Assembly (NCBI RefSeq): GCF_000619825.1
Contig: NZ_KK211036.1
Span: 181,787 to 245,786, forward strand
Direction: 5' to 3'
DNA length: 64,000 nt
Origin: Prevotella sp. MA2016
GTDB lineage: Bacteria > Bacteroidota > Bacteroidia > Bacteroidales > Bacteroidaceae
Shown: positions 42,069-51,878 of the stretch, piece after piece
Layout of the letters: the number at the start of each line of letters is the position of its first letter
Position numbering within the stretch: the stretch's first letter is position 1
Program-made: the position numbers and the translations under genes
The notes under the pieces: model-generated
The model's input: only the letters and a program-made list of their open reading frames with translations
Database searches by the model: none
Told to the model about the DNA's origin: nothing

Positions 42069-44010
42069 TGGTAAAATTGGGATTGTAAGATTTTGGTTTG
42101 CCGCCTGAAGGTTTTCCACCGGCAGGTTTTCCACCTGTAGGTTTAGGACCATAAGCAGCGGGGCGATAACCACCTTGTGGTGGCATGCCAGAATAGAGCT
42201 TGGCGATAAGATCAGGGCGACCTATGCGGCGCAATGACTGTTCGATGCCACGACGCTCTTCGGGCTTGTACCAGAAGAAGAACTGGCGCTGGGCCAACTT
42301 CTCCTTGGGCGTCTTAGCACTGAACACGGGCTCGAGGGTGTATGGGTCGTAACCAGTGTACCACGTCTCTGTAGCATTGGTGAGCGGGGTAGGCGTGAAG
42401 TCCTGAACCTGTTCGAGATGGAAGTCGAGATTCTTGGTGATGACTGCCAACTCGGCCATGTCTTCCTCCTGACAGCCTGGATGGCTGGAGATGAAGTATG
42501 GGATGATCTGCTGGCGCAGTCCCTCCTCACGATTGATACGGTCGAAGATACGCTTGAACTCGTAGAATTGCTGGAACGATGGCTTGCGCATGAGGTAGAG
42601 CACGCGATCGCTGGTATGCTCGGGGGCTACCTTCAGACGACCACTGACGTGGCGTGTGATCAACTCGCGGGTGTACTCCATGGCTGCTTTGTTGCTGGCT
42701 TCGTCCTTGCTGCGATGTAGCAGCAGGTCGTATCTGACACCACTACCGATATAGCTATGCTTGATGCCTGGCAGGGCATCGACAGCGCGATACACTTCAA
42801 GCAGTTTGGAGTGGTCGGTATTCAGATTAGGACAGATCTGCGGATGGATGCATGATGGGCGGCGGCATTTCTCACAAGCATTCTTGTTGCGGCCACTCAT
42901 GCCATACATGTTGGCAGATGGTCCACCTAAGTCAGAGAGGTTGCCCTTGAAGTCGGGCATCTCTATCACTTGTTTTACCTCACGAAGGATGCTCTCTTTG
43001 GAGCGGCAGGTGATGAACTTGCCCTGATGCGCAGATATGGTGCAGAAAGCACAACCGCCAAAACAGCCACGATGAATGTTCACCGAGAACTTAATCATGT
43101 CGTAGGCTGGGATACGTTTGCCCTTATATTTGGGGTGGGGCTGACGTGTGTATGGCAGGTCGAACGAGGCATCGAGCTCTTCGGTTGTCATCGGTGGGAA
43201 GGGTGGATTCACCACCACATAGCGGCCATCAACACCCTGCAACAGGCGCTGGGCATGCATCATGTTTGACTGTTCCTCAACCTGACGGAAGTTCTCTGCC
43301 TGTGCACGTTTGTTCTTCAGGCACTCCTCGTGCGAGTGGAGCACGATATCACGATCGGTGATGCCACCGGGGATATCCTCCTTGCGCGCCAAGAAGACTG
43401 TCTGGGGCAGATCCTTGATGTCTTTGATACTCTCACCCCCGGCCAAGCGGCGTGCCAACTGGATGGTTACTTTCTCGCCCATGCCGTAGGTAATCATATC
43501 GGCTGGCGAATAGCATAGCAGGCACTTCTTGAGTTCGTCGCTCCAATAGTCGTAATGGGTGACACGGCGCAAAGAGGCCTCGATACCTCCCAGTACTACT
43601 GGTACATCGGGATAGAGCTCCTTGAGAATCTTGGCATAGACGATGGTGGGATATTCGGGGCGCATGTCGTGGCGACCATCAGGACTGTAAGCATCCTCAG
43701 AGCGCAAACGACGAGCTGCCGTATATTTATTAACCATGGAGTCCATGCAACCTGGAGCTACTCCAAAAAACAAACGTGGGCGACCAAGCTTCTTAAAGTC
43801 GCGATAGTCGCCATGCCAGTCGGGCTGTGGCACAATGGCCACGCGGAAACCGGCTGCCTCGAGTGTGCGACCGATGACGGCAGCACCAAACGATGGATGA
43901 TCTACATAAGCATCGGCCGAGAACAGGATTACATCTACGTAATCCCATCCTCGTAACTCGAGCTCCTTCTTTGTTGTGGGTAGAAAATCTGTTAATCTGT
44001 ACTCCTTCAA
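41992..44010 (-). CDS. YgiQ family radical SAM protein
   Basis: A 672-residue protein with an N-terminal YgiQ domain (about 1-300, FLPTTKKELELRGWDYVDVI) and a radical SAM core with Cys316, 320, 323 (NIHRGCFGGCAFCTIS). Other Cys near CEKCRRPSCIHPQICPN may hold a second cluster. The Gly/Lys/Pro-rich C terminus (GGKPAGGKPSGGKPK) is disordered. The biochemical reaction of the family is unknown. Confidence 0.92.
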   Translation of the reverse strand: MKEYRLTDFLPTTKKELELRGWDYVDVILFSADAYVDHPSFGAAVIGRTLEAAGFRVAIVPQPDWHGDYRDFKKLGRPRLFFGVAPGCMDSMVNKYTAARRLRSEDAYSPDGRHDMRPEYPTIVYAKILKELYPDVPVVLGGIEASLRRVTHYDYWSDELKKCLLCYSPADMITYGMGEKVTIQLARRLAGGESIKDIKDLPQTVFLARKEDIPGGITDRDIVLHSHEECLKNKRAQAENFRQVEEQSNMMHAQRLLQGVDGRYVVVNPPFPPMTTEELDASFDLPYTRQPHPKYKGKRIPAYDMIKFSVNIHRGCFGGCAFCTISAHQGKFITCRSKESILREVKQVIEMPDFKGNLSDLGGPSANMYGMSGRNKNACEKCRRPSCIHPQICPNLNTDHSKLLEVYRAVDALPGIKHSYIGSGVRYDLLLHRSKDEASNKAAMEYTRELITRHVSGRLKVAPEHTSDRVLYLMRKPSFQQFYEFKRIFDRINREEGLRQQIIPYFISSHPGCQEEDMAELAVITKNLDFHLEQVQDFTPTPLTNATETWYTGYDPYTLEPVFSAKTPKEKLAQRQFFFWYKPEERRGIEQSLRRIGRPDLIAKLYSGMPPQGGYRPAAYGPKPTGGKPAGGKPSGGKPKSYNPNFTNENNRTKRHSEKPQQEKRGRHRRNF

Positions 44011-44039
44011 ATCTTAATCTTCTCTCTTTAAGGGATGAA

Positions 44040-44390
44040 TCAGTTGAATGGGGTGCCCTGTACAGCCTGTGCTGACATGAAGCTGATACCACCATTATCG
44101 TCCTGGTTCTTCCAGTTAATATACAATAGCACAAGCTGCTGCAAGCCGAAGGCCTTCATGTTGGGGTGATAAATCACATCGAGACAGAGCAAGAGCAGAT
44201 TGGGATCTCTGCCCGCATCGCCCTCCAGCAGTGCGCGTACGTTCATTCTCAATTTCTCAAGTACCTGTTCGTCAACATAGCCATTTGAGTCAATCAGATC
44301 ACGAAACAGCTGGTACTTCTCAATAGTTAACAGATGGGACTCGGTAACCTCGATACTACGGGTTCCTGATACATTAGATTGAATTTTCAT
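44040..44390 (-). CDS. Hypothetical protein
   Basis: A 116-residue, mostly helical soluble protein (SHLLTIEKYQLFRDLIDSNG, VLEKLRMNVRALLEGDAGRD). No signal peptide or membrane helix. It lies between the large amidase (22 nt) and ygiQ (29 nt) in the same operon. Family not recognised. Confidence 0.75.
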   Translation of the reverse strand: MKIQSNVSGTRSIEVTESHLLTIEKYQLFRDLIDSNGYVDEQVLEKLRMNVRALLEGDAGRDPNLLLLCLDVIYHPNMKAFGLQQLVLLYINWKNQDDNGGISFMSAQAVQGTPFN

Positions 44391-44412
44391 ATTCTTAGTT
44401 ATTTTTTAAGGG

Positions 44413-47358
44413 TTATTTATTTGATTGTAATAGAAATTGCAAAATGCCCCGCATGATGCTGTTGCGCTTAGGCTCGTCCTTGATGCACTCGAAGGGGAAG
44501 CCCATGGCGAACGACTTGTAGTCGGTGCCATTATAAGCTACCGATGCACTGTAGTCGTCGGCATACTTCATGGCTGAGAATGCGGGATAAACAGGTTCTA
44601 GTATTTCTGGATGCTGTATAGCATAGTGCTGCTCGTTCAACTGGCGATGGAAGGTGAACTGCAGGCCAAGACCATTGATGGTGTCGCGCTGCAGGGAGTC
44701 GGCATTGTGACCCTGATAGGTGATTTTCAGGATGTCGGCCAGATAATCACGATCAACAGGTGCCTGCATGTCGCTACCCAGGTAGGCGCCGCTTACCAAC
44801 AGGGCACCACCACGCTTGGCAAACAAACGGATGTTCTCGCGCAGCATGGGCGACATCAGCTGATAGGGCACCAGCGAATAACCATCGTTGCGCTGCAGAC
44901 CCAGGATGACATCCAGCATCTCGTACTTCTGTGCCAGAATGTCATTATTGTCAAGTGCAGCTGCTGAACAGCTGACTACACGGTATTTCTTGGCTGTAGC
45001 AATGGCTGAGGTATGTGTGCGGATGTAGTCGAAATCATTGCCGGCAATAAACTGGCCCTGCAGGGAGTCGTTGGTATAGCCTAAGCCATCACGACGCTCG
45101 CTGCCCATCTTGCTCTTGTCCCAACCTATCTGATAGCCCAACCAACCGGCTGTGCGACCATAGGTGACACCAGCATCAGTCTTAATATCAAAACCCTGCT
45201 GGACAGCGTTATCCACGACCTGTGGGGCTGCCAATCGCGTAAAACCGTTGACAACGAGCACCGTCTTCTGTGCCTCGGGCACATCATAGACAGATACCAC
45301 CTCGCTGGGGAAACTCTCACCACCATCGTTGACGGCTGTTACGCGGAAAGAGTAAACCTTCTCGGGATCGACAGGGATGGTGACAGACGTCTCATGACCA
45401 CCTTTGATATAAGTGCCATTATCAAAACCACTGCGACCGATGGCTGTGTAAACCACGTAGCCTGTAGGCTTGGCAGTGGGCTCGTATTCATCATTCACAG
45501 CATGCCAACTGATCTTAGCCTCACCACGACCAGTAAGCTCTGCTGAGAGACGGTTGGGCGCCAATGGCTGTACCACATATTTCTTATGGTGCATGTTGCA
45601 GATATAGCGCAACAGCGTTTTATAGATGCTGCGCGCCAGATCGAAACGGAAGTTGGGGTCCTGACCTAAGCGCATGTCGGCAAAGTTCTGATGCGACATG
45701 GTTTCGAGGATGGCGCTTGGTACCATGGGGCAGCGTGTTTCGCTGTAGTTGCGATCGTAGAGCTCGCGTGTGGGCCAATTGCCATATTTCTTACTGATGT
45801 CAGCAGGTATCGAGTATAAGAGCTCATCGGCTAGATCACGAGATATCAGGCGGGTGAGACCAGTGCCCAGGATAGAGTCGTTGAGATAAGTGGTGCAGAT
45901 GGCCAATGTGCCTGTATGACTCTTGCCATCCTTGGTATAACCGGCATCACTATGGATGGCCAGCGACAGTTCGATGGGGACATTCAGTCCTGTGGTGTCG
46001 GGCTCATAGACAGAGCCACCTGCCAGATGATTGGTCATATAGCTGCGCACGTTGATGTCGTCACCATAATCATCTTCGCCATCTTTGGTGCTATACACCT
46101 CGTAGGGCATACCAGCCCATTGCGCATAGTAGCGTGCGCCCTCCAGCGTGCGGGGGAGACCGCTGATACCCTTACCACGATCGATGTTGCCCATGCCACC
46201 ACCAAACCTGACAGCATCTGCAGTGACTACGCCATGATGGTGCTTACTGAGATTGGACAGGGTGACGCAGTTGCGTGTGCTCTGACCTTGGTCGAAATAG
46301 AATGTGCCCAGGTAAACCCATGTCTTTTCACCCATCTGCTGATTGACACGAAACTCGGTAGGTATGCCCTGGTGCCACACCGTGTAATGGGCATCGTCGA
46401 TGCTCTTCTCGGTGGTGTGATAGCTCACATACACGGCATAACTTCCGCTTTCAGTGATAGCGGGTTTCCAGATAATCTCGCTTTGCTTTTTGGGGTTGTC
46501 GGTGACATGAGCTTGGCGACAAGTGCCTGTGGTAAATGGGTTTTCGTAGTCGCCATAACTGCCTGTATGCCAGGAGAATCCTATTGTGTTGCTCTTGCTC
46601 CACTGAAAGGTGCCATTGGTTTCCTGATAACCTGTTTCAGGGGTGTCGTTATCCACGATAAACTCATGGCGCTGCCAGTCACGTTCGCGTGGTGTGAAGA
46701 CCACAGCGCCGGCATTCTGCAGCATGGGGATGAGGTAGGGGACGACGATGGTTGGCGTGAAGAGATCTTCGCGTGTGCCAAACAAGGCGGGGCGCTGCCA
46801 TTTCCATACACTATCCTTGACATTAAAATAACGACCATGACTGGCCCAGATGCTGAGATGGCGGTTCTGCAAACCCTCAGTGATGGTGTAGGGCAATGAA
46901 GCATTGCGCACCCAAGGACGACCATGATAGTCGATATCCCCCCAGGTGCGGTTCTTGTCTTTGTGCTGTCGTAAGCGATTAGGAATCAACTGTCGCAGAT
47001 CCCATCCTCCGGTGGTGATAGACAGATCGTAGTCCTGCACGGAATCAGGTAGCAGGGCCTGCACCTCCTGATAGATGGTCTCGGCCAAATCGTCGGTAAA
47101 CAGTTGTTCACCAAGATTATTATTGGCGCTGATGTCAACAGTGCGCAACGAATCATTTACCACCAGAGACTTCAGGTGGAAAGTGGAGCGTATGCGCTGT
47201 TCGTCGCTCTTAAAGTTTACAAAGTATCGGTCTATTTTATCCTTCAGTGACTTATAGGGATCGGGCGGTGTCTTGACCTTCACTTTACGAGCCGCATCAG
47301 CAGGCATCGCTGTAAGCAAGGCAAACACAGCCGCGATTATGATACTTGTACGTTTCAT
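44413..47358 (-). CDS. Large secreted N-acetylmuramoyl-L-alanine amidase-like protein
   Basis: A 981-residue exported protein. Signal peptide: MKRTSIIIAAVFALLTAMPA DA. A golvesin/Xly-type domain lies about 299-390 (ITESGSYAVYVSYHTTEKSI, VYLGTFYFDQG). The Amidase_3-like catalytic part has LAIHSDAGY (His about 469) and SAILETMSHQN (Glu about 553). An FnIII-like domain lies about 600-690 (PNRLSAELTGRGEAKISWHA). A C-terminal domain of unknown type follows. It probably trims peptidoglycan in the periplasm. It overlaps the acyltransferase stop by 1 nt. Confidence 0.82.
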   Translation of the reverse strand: MKRTSIIIAAVFALLTAMPADAARKVKVKTPPDPYKSLKDKIDRYFVNFKSDEQRIRSTFHLKSLVVNDSLRTVDISANNNLGEQLFTDDLAETIYQEVQALLPDSVQDYDLSITTGGWDLRQLIPNRLRQHKDKNRTWGDIDYHGRPWVRNASLPYTITEGLQNRHLSIWASHGRYFNVKDSVWKWQRPALFGTREDLFTPTIVVPYLIPMLQNAGAVVFTPRERDWQRHEFIVDNDTPETGYQETNGTFQWSKSNTIGFSWHTGSYGDYENPFTTGTCRQAHVTDNPKKQSEIIWKPAITESGSYAVYVSYHTTEKSIDDAHYTVWHQGIPTEFRVNQQMGEKTWVYLGTFYFDQGQSTRNCVTLSNLSKHHHGVVTADAVRFGGGMGNIDRGKGISGLPRTLEGARYYAQWAGMPYEVYSTKDGEDDYGDDINVRSYMTNHLAGGSVYEPDTTGLNVPIELSLAIHSDAGYTKDGKSHTGTLAICTTYLNDSILGTGLTRLISRDLADELLYSIPADISKKYGNWPTRELYDRNYSETRCPMVPSAILETMSHQNFADMRLGQDPNFRFDLARSIYKTLLRYICNMHHKKYVVQPLAPNRLSAELTGRGEAKISWHAVNDEYEPTAKPTGYVVYTAIGRSGFDNGTYIKGGHETSVTIPVDPEKVYSFRVTAVNDGGESFPSEVVSVYDVPEAQKTVLVVNGFTRLAAPQVVDNAVQQGFDIKTDAGVTYGRTAGWLGYQIGWDKSKMGSERRDGLGYTNDSLQGQFIAGNDFDYIRTHTSAIATAKKYRVVSCSAAALDNNDILAQKYEMLDVILGLQRNDGYSLVPYQLMSPMLRENIRLFAKRGGALLVSGAYLGSDMQAPVDRDYLADILKITYQGHNADSLQRDTINGLGLQFTFHRQLNEQHYAIQHPEILEPVYPAFSAMKYADDYSASVAYNGTDYKSFAMGFPFECIKDEPKRNSIMRGILQFLLQSNK

Positions 47359-47918
47359 TACTCAGTAATATCTCCTATAGAGAAATTCTCAGGCTTCTTG
47401 CCCTTGAAATCCTTAAAATAAAGTTTAATCTCCCGCATGTCGGCCTCCAGGTCGCCACTGGGGATGATGGTTTTTGTACATTGAATCAGCTTGCGCTCGT
47501 AGTCAACTCCATATAATAAAATAGGTATTCCCGCCTTGAGTGCGATAAAGTAGAAGCCTTTCTTCCACTCATCAACACGACTGCGAGTGCCTTCAGGAGT
47601 GATGCAGAGTTTGAACTGCTTGACCTGCTTGGCTGTATCAGCCATGGCATCTGTCATACTCATCTTCTTCTGACGGAAAACAGGTATGCCACCCATACTA
47701 CGGAAAATAGGACCCAGAGGCCAGAAAAACCATTCTTTCTTCATCAAGAAATTGATTTTCATGCCCTCGGCTCTACTGTAAAGCTGGCCTAACAAGAAAT
47801 CCCAGTTACTGGTATGGGGAGCCAGACAGATAATGAATTTATCGGGGTGGGACTGGTTTACATCCAGCGTCCACCCCATGCGTTTATACAAAATCCAGCT
47901 GCAGAGTGATTTTATCAT
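47358..47918 (-). CDS. 1-acyl-glycerol-phosphate acyltransferase family protein
   Basis: A 186-residue PlsC-type acyltransferase. The catalytic HX4D is HTSNWD (in APHTSNWDF) and the substrate motif is PEGTRSR. It lacks a clear N-terminal membrane helix. Members add an acyl chain to lysophosphatidic acid or related lipids. It lies 12 nt after the preceding small gene. Confidence 0.9.
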   Translation of the reverse strand: MIKSLCSWILYKRMGWTLDVNQSHPDKFIICLAPHTSNWDFLLGQLYSRAEGMKINFLMKKEWFFWPLGPIFRSMGGIPVFRQKKMSMTDAMADTAKQVKQFKLCITPEGTRSRVDEWKKGFYFIALKAGIPILLYGVDYERKLIQCTKTIIPSGDLEADMREIKLYFKDFKGKKPENFSIGDITE

Positions 47919-47930
47919 TGCAATACTGGG

Positions 47931-48194
47931 TTATGCGTTAAGTTGATCGATGATTGCTTGTGCTTCGGCAGTAAACTTATCACGCAGGTCTTTATAATAT
48001 GTCTGTGTGTCCATACCTGGCTCTGGGTGCGAAATACGACTTACGTAGTTGGCACGCAGCAAAAGTACTGAACGAATCAAGGCGTTGTCGTTTTCGATGT
48101 TTCTATCGTTACCATACAGTGAGAGGGCTAGTGCCTCTGCAAAAATCTCGTCACAAATTGCATTGATGCTTTTCTTCAGTTGTCTTTTGTTCAT
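47931..48194 (-). CDS. Small conserved hypothetical protein
   Basis: An 87-residue helical protein starting MNKRQLKKSINAICDEIFAE; in-frame Met codons at 48197 and 48206 are alternatives. A conserved-looking part is YVSRISHPEPGM. Similar small proteins occur in Bacteroidales, function unknown. First gene of a six-gene reverse operon. Confidence 0.78.
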   Translation of the reverse strand: MNKRQLKKSINAICDEIFAEALALSLYGNDRNIENDNALIRSVLLLRANYVSRISHPEPGMDTQTYYKDLRDKFTAEAQAIIDQLNA

Positions 48195-48252
48195 CATAAT
48201 TGTCAATTTTTTAAAAAACTCCGTGAGGAGGTGTTTTGTTATATTCAGTAAG

Positions 48253-48283
48253 CAAAGTTAGGAAAAAAATCTGAGATACCAAG
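48253..48283 (-). promoter_or_regulatory. Promoter of the reverse operon
   Basis: TAACTTTG (48260-48253) with CTTG (48283-48280) 19 nt upstream on the reverse strand. One mismatch in the -33 box. Confidence 0.65.
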
Positions 48284-48331
48284 TGTTTCTACCAAAAAAA
48301 ATATTAAAATGCCAAAAATACCATGATTTCT

Positions 48332-48363
48332 TTCGCTTTTCTTACAAAAAAGCACTAATTTTG
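48332..48363 (+). promoter_or_regulatory. Promoter of pfp
   Basis: TTCG (48332-48335, one mismatch), 20 nt, TAATTTTG (48356-48363). The leader to pfp is about 40 nt. Confidence 0.65.
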
Positions 48364-48408
48364 CGGCTCAGAAAACAATTACTCATAAATTATAATAAAA
48401 AAGGAATT

Positions 48409-50046
48409 ATGGAAAAAAGTGCATTGCAGCAGGCGAGAGCCGCTTATCAGCCTAAGTTGCCTAAGGCGCTTCAGGGTGCAGTAAAAGTAAAGGAAGGTGC
48501 CGCTACACAGAGTGTTGGCGACCAGGAGGAGATCAAGAAGCTCTTCCCCAATACCTACGGTATGCCTATCGTAGAGTTTGAGCCTGCTACTGAGGCTAAC
48601 AATACTAAGATGAACGTGGGTATCATCCTGTCTGGTGGTCAGGCTCCTGGCGGTCACAACGTGATCACTGGTCTGTTCGATCAGATCAAGAAGCTCAACC
48701 CTGAGAACCGTCTCTTCGGTTTCATCCTGGGTCCTGGCGGTTTGGTTGACCACAACTATATGGAGCTCACTTCTGAGATCATCGATGAGTATCGTAACAC
48801 TGGTGGTTTCGATATGATCGGTTCTGGCCGTACCAAGCTGGAGAAGGTTGACCAGTTTGAGAAGGGTCTCGAGATCATCCGCAAGCTCGATATCAAGGCT
48901 ATCGTTATTATTGGTGGTGACGACTCTAACACCAACGCTTGTGTTCTGGCTGAGTACTATGCAGCTAAGAAATATGGCGTACAGGTTATCGGTTGTCCTA
49001 AGACTATCGATGGTGACCTGAAGAACGCTCAGATTGAGACTTCATTCGGTTTCGATACTGCTTGTAAGACATATTCTGAGCTGATTGGTAACATTGAGCG
49101 CGACTGTAACTCAGCACGTAAGTACTGGCACTTCATCAAGGTAATGGGTCGCTCAGCTTCTCATATCGCCCTGGAGTGCGCCCTGCAGACTCAGCCAAAC
49201 ATCTGTCTCGTTAGTGAGGAGGTAGAGGCTAAGAAGCAGAGTCTTGACGACATCGTGACTTACATTGCCGACGTGGTATGCAAGCGCGCTGCTGATGGTA
49301 ACAACTTCGGTACTGTTATCATCCCAGAGGGTCTGATTGAGTTCATCCCTGCTATCAAGAAGCTCATCGCTCAGCTGAACGACGTACTGGCAGAGCCTGA
49401 GGTTAAGGACCTGGGTCGTAGCGAGATCATCGACTTCGCTAAGAGCCATCTGTCTGATGCTAACCTGGAGGTGTTCAACTCACTGCCTACAACCGTAGCT
49501 CGCCAGCTGGCCCTCGATCGTGACCCACACGGAAACGTACAGGTATCACTCATCGAGACAGAGAAGCTGCTCTCTACCATGGTTGCTCAGAAGCTCGAGC
49601 GTCGTAAGAAGGTTGGTAAGTATGCAGGTAAGTTTGCTGCTCAGCACCACTTCTTCGGTTACGAGGGACGCTGCGCTGCTCCTTCTAACTTCGATGCTGA
49701 CTACTGCTACGCTCTCGGTACATCAGCTGCACAGCTGATTGCTAACGGTAAGACTGGTTACATGGCTATCGTTAAGAATACTACAGCTCCTGCTGACCAG
49801 TGGATCGCCGGTGGTGTGCCCATCACTATGATGATGAACATGGAGAAGCGTAATGGTGAGATGAAACCAGTAATCCGTAAGGCTCTTGTTGAGCTGGAGG
49901 GTGCTCCTTTCAAGACTTTCGCTGCACAGCGTGAGCGTTGGGCTCGTGAGACCGCTTACATCTATCCTGGTCCAATCCAGTACTGGGGACCAACAGAGGT
50001 TTGCGATCAGCCCACACGTACACTGGCTCTTGAGCAGGCTAAGTAA
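48409..50046 (+). CDS. pfp: Pyrophosphate-dependent 6-phosphofructokinase
   Basis: A 545-residue PPi-type phosphofructokinase (long form). It converts fructose 6-phosphate and PPi to fructose 1,6-bisphosphate and phosphate. Motifs: GGQAPGGHN (76-84), GGDDSNTNA (169-177), [10 protein letters not shown] (197-206) and [14 protein letters not shown]. The Asp in GGDD is typical of PPi users. The start [20 protein letters not shown] is chosen; the frame is open upstream to 48283 but lies in the promoter. Codon choice (rich in highly used codons) suggests strong expression. Confidence 0.95.
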   Translation: MEKSALQQARAAYQPKLPKALQGAVKVKEGAATQSVGDQEEIKKLFPNTYGMPIVEFEPATEANNTKMNVGIILSGGQAPGGHNVITGLFDQIKKLNPENRLFGFILGPGGLVDHNYMELTSEIIDEYRNTGGFDMIGSGRTKLEKVDQFEKGLEIIRKLDIKAIVIIGGDDSNTNACVLAEYYAAKKYGVQVIGCPKTIDGDLKNAQIETSFGFDTACKTYSELIGNIERDCNSARKYWHFIKVMGRSASHIALECALQTQPNICLVSEEVEAKKQSLDDIVTYIADVVCKRAADGNNFGTVIIPEGLIEFIPAIKKLIAQLNDVLAEPEVKDLGRSEIIDFAKSHLSDANLEVFNSLPTTVARQLALDRDPHGNVQVSLIETEKLLSTMVAQKLERRKKVGKYAGKFAAQHHFFGYEGRCAAPSNFDADYCYALGTSAAQLIANGKTGYMAIVKNTTAPADQWIAGGVPITMMMNMEKRNGEMKPVIRKALVELEGAPFKTFAAQRERWARETAYIYPGPIQYWGPTEVCDQPTRTLALEQAK

Positions 50047-50057
50047 TTAATTTATTA

Positions 50058-50128
50058 GGCGCGAATTACGCGAATTATCACGAATTATTTTATTTATTCG
50101 CGTAAATTCGTGTAATTCGTGCCTTTTC
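50058..50128 (+). terminator. Long hairpin after pfp
   Basis: GGC(G)CGAATTAC(G)CGAATT pairs with its near-complement on the right (AATTCGTGTAATTCGTGCC) with two G-U wobbles; inner CGAAT/ATTCG pairs extend it. A T-rich run follows. The CGAATTA repeats inside it resemble a dispersed intergenic motif. Confidence 0.8.
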
Positions 50129-50138
50129 TTTTTCGTTG

Positions 50139-51035
50139 ATGCCAAAGCGCCGCGTAGTTCGTCGAAAGGGAGTGGGAATCTCTCATACTTACCATGGTCC
50201 TCGTGGCCGTCGTAAGCCTGGATTCTTTGTCCGTATGCTGCGTCATATGCCCGGGTGGGCATATTGGGTTGGTGGCGCTGCAGTGGTGGCTGTCTACGTC
50301 TATTTCTTCTATTATTTCTTTGTGGGGCCATTTGGCTTCCGCTGGCGTGCCATGTATGGCGATGTGAGCTATCCTGATGGCTATGAGATTCATGGTATCG
50401 ACATATCGCATCATCAGGGGCGCATCAACTGGGATGAGCTCAAGGACAACGGACAGATAGACCATTGTCCTATCCGCTTTGTGATGATTAAAGCTACTGA
50501 AGGGGCTACACGTACCGACGAGAACTTCCGTGAGAATTTCTATCAGGCACGTGAGAATGGTTTTACCCGCGGAGCTTATCACTTCTATAGTGTGCATACG
50601 CCCGCTGAAGAGCAGGCTTATCATTTCATCAATACCGTTAAGCTGGAGAATGGCGACTTGCCTCCTGTGCTTGACGTGGAGCATAAACCTAAGAACCAGA
50701 GTGATGAAGACTTCAAATACTCTGTGCTACGCTGGTTGCACTTGGTGGAGAATCACTACCAGGTGAAACCTATTATCTATACCTATTTTAAATTCAAGAC
50801 ACGCTATCTCTCAGATCCTGTGTTCGATCAGTATCCTTATTGGATAGCGCATTACTATGTAGATTCGCTTGAATACCAGGGCGCATGGAAATTCTGGCAA
50901 CATACTGATGTGGGCCGTCTGCCTGGTATCAAGGGTAATGTGGATTTCAATATCTATAATGGTTCGTATTACGACTTGCGACAGATGACAATTGGCTCGC
51001 AGGAAACCATTGGAGAGAAAGCTTATCGCGACTAG
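50139..51035 (+). CDS. GH25 lysozyme-like membrane protein
   Basis: A 298-residue protein starting MPKRRVVRRKGVGISHTYHG. A basic N terminus and one membrane helix (about 41-62) anchor a GH25 muramidase domain (84-290). The domain has GIDISHHQG (Asp88) and VLDVEH (Asp179, Glu181), the catalytic DxE. GH25 enzymes cut the glycan chains of peptidoglycan. The signal-anchor orientation puts the enzyme in the periplasm. Confidence 0.92.
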   Translation: MPKRRVVRRKGVGISHTYHGPRGRRKPGFFVRMLRHMPGWAYWVGGAAVVAVYVYFFYYFFVGPFGFRWRAMYGDVSYPDGYEIHGIDISHHQGRINWDELKDNGQIDHCPIRFVMIKATEGATRTDENFRENFYQARENGFTRGAYHFYSVHTPAEEQAYHFINTVKLENGDLPPVLDVEHKPKNQSDEDFKYSVLRWLHLVENHYQVKPIIYTYFKFKTRYLSDPVFDQYPYWIAHYYVDSLEYQGAWKFWQHTDVGRLPGIKGNVDFNIYNGSYYDLRQMTIGSQETIGEKAYRD

Positions 51036-51047
51036 GCGTACATGCCT

Positions 51048-51785
51048 TTAGCGACGACGGAACTCGCTACAGGTGATGGCAGTGGCGATGGCTACATTCA
51101 GACTGTCGGCAGTGTCGCCTTGATGAAAATCTGGAATCAGCAACTTACGACTAATCCTGGCGCGAACAGCGTCAGAAATACCATTGCCCTCATTGCCCAT
51201 CACAATAAGACCGTTAGGGGTAAGGGTCTCTGTATAGATGTTCTGGCCATCAAGGAAGGTGCCGTAAACAGGATAGTCGGCTGGTAGGCTGTCGAACAAC
51301 TGTTGTGGGTCAATATAAATAAGGTGTACGCGAGCAATAGAACCCATTGTGGCTTGAACCACCTTGGGGTTCCAAGCGTCAACAGTGCCCTCGCTGCAGA
51401 AAATCGTATCAATACCAAACCAATCAGCAATACGGATGATGGTGCCAAGATTGCCAGGGTCCTGCACATTGTCTAGCAGGATGGACAGCTGCTGGGTGTT
51501 GGGTGATAGGTGTTGGGTGTTGGGGATGGGGAAGAGGCCCAGCACTTGTTGGGGGTGCTGAAGCAGCGACAGGCGGGTGAGCTCGTCGTTGGTGACCTCA
51601 ATGGCTTGTGAGGCGGGGTTGTTGGCTATCCACTCAGCAGTAGCAAACAGTTGTTTGGGGGTATAGCCTGCCTTCAGTAAGTCGCCCACAACCTTATGTC
51701 CTTCGGCAATAAAAAGGCCTTCTTGTTTGCGAAACTTCTTCAGTTCAAGCTGGTGAATGTATTTTATCTGATTTTTACTAATCAT
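51048..51785 (-). CDS. TrmH/SpoU family RNA 2'-O-methyltransferase
   Basis: A 245-residue SPOUT methyltransferase. Motifs: NVQDPGNLGTIIR (106-118), IVMGNEGNGIS and SLNVAIATAI, which form the knotted AdoMet site. The N-terminal substrate domain has LELKKFRKQEGLFIAEGHKV. Start MISKNQIKYIHQLE is preferred over the Met 30 nt upstream because it fits the family start. Residues 87-99 (PIPNTQHLSPNTQ) come from a heptamer repeat. The target RNA site is not predictable. Confidence 0.92.
   Translation of the reverse strand: MISKNQIKYIHQLELKKFRKQEGLFIAEGHKVVGDLLKAGYTPKQLFATAEWIANNPASQAIEVTNDELTRLSLLQHPQQVLGLFPIPNTQHLSPNTQQLSILLDNVQDPGNLGTIIRIADWFGIDTIFCSEGTVDAWNPKVVQATMGSIARVHLIYIDPQQLFDSLPADYPVYGTFLDGQNIYTETLTPNGLIVMGNEGNGISDAVRARISRKLLIPDFHQGDTADSLNVAIATAITCSEFRRR
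51490..51524 (-). repeat. Heptamer repeat inside the TrmH-type gene
   Basis: On the coding strand, five 7-bp units of CCCAACA type (one is CCTATCA, one CCCAGCA). They encode PNTQHLSPNTQ in the linker between the substrate and SPOUT domains. Confidence 0.85.
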
Positions 51786-51812
51786 ATTCTTAAAAAATGC
51801 GTTAATTCTGTG

Positions 51813-51820
51813 CAAAGATA
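51813..51820 (-). promoter_or_regulatory. -7 box of the TrmH-type gene
   Basis: TATCTTTG on the reverse strand, 27 nt before the ATG; the -33 box is not clear. Confidence 0.55.
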
Positions 51821-51863
51821 CTAATTAATTGAGAATTGATGATGGATAATTGATAATTTTTAG

Positions 51864-51871
51864 TAATTTTG
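51864..51871 (+). promoter_or_regulatory. -7 box of tamL
   Basis: TAATTTTG ends only 7 nt before the tamL ATG (51879), so the transcript would have almost no leader. No clear -33 TTTG. Confidence 0.6.
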
Positions 51872-51878
51872 CGCCAAA

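Noticed and set aside
48283..48408. N-terminal extension of pfp
   Set aside because: It covers the promoter region and has no similarity to the family; the ATG at 48409 fits.
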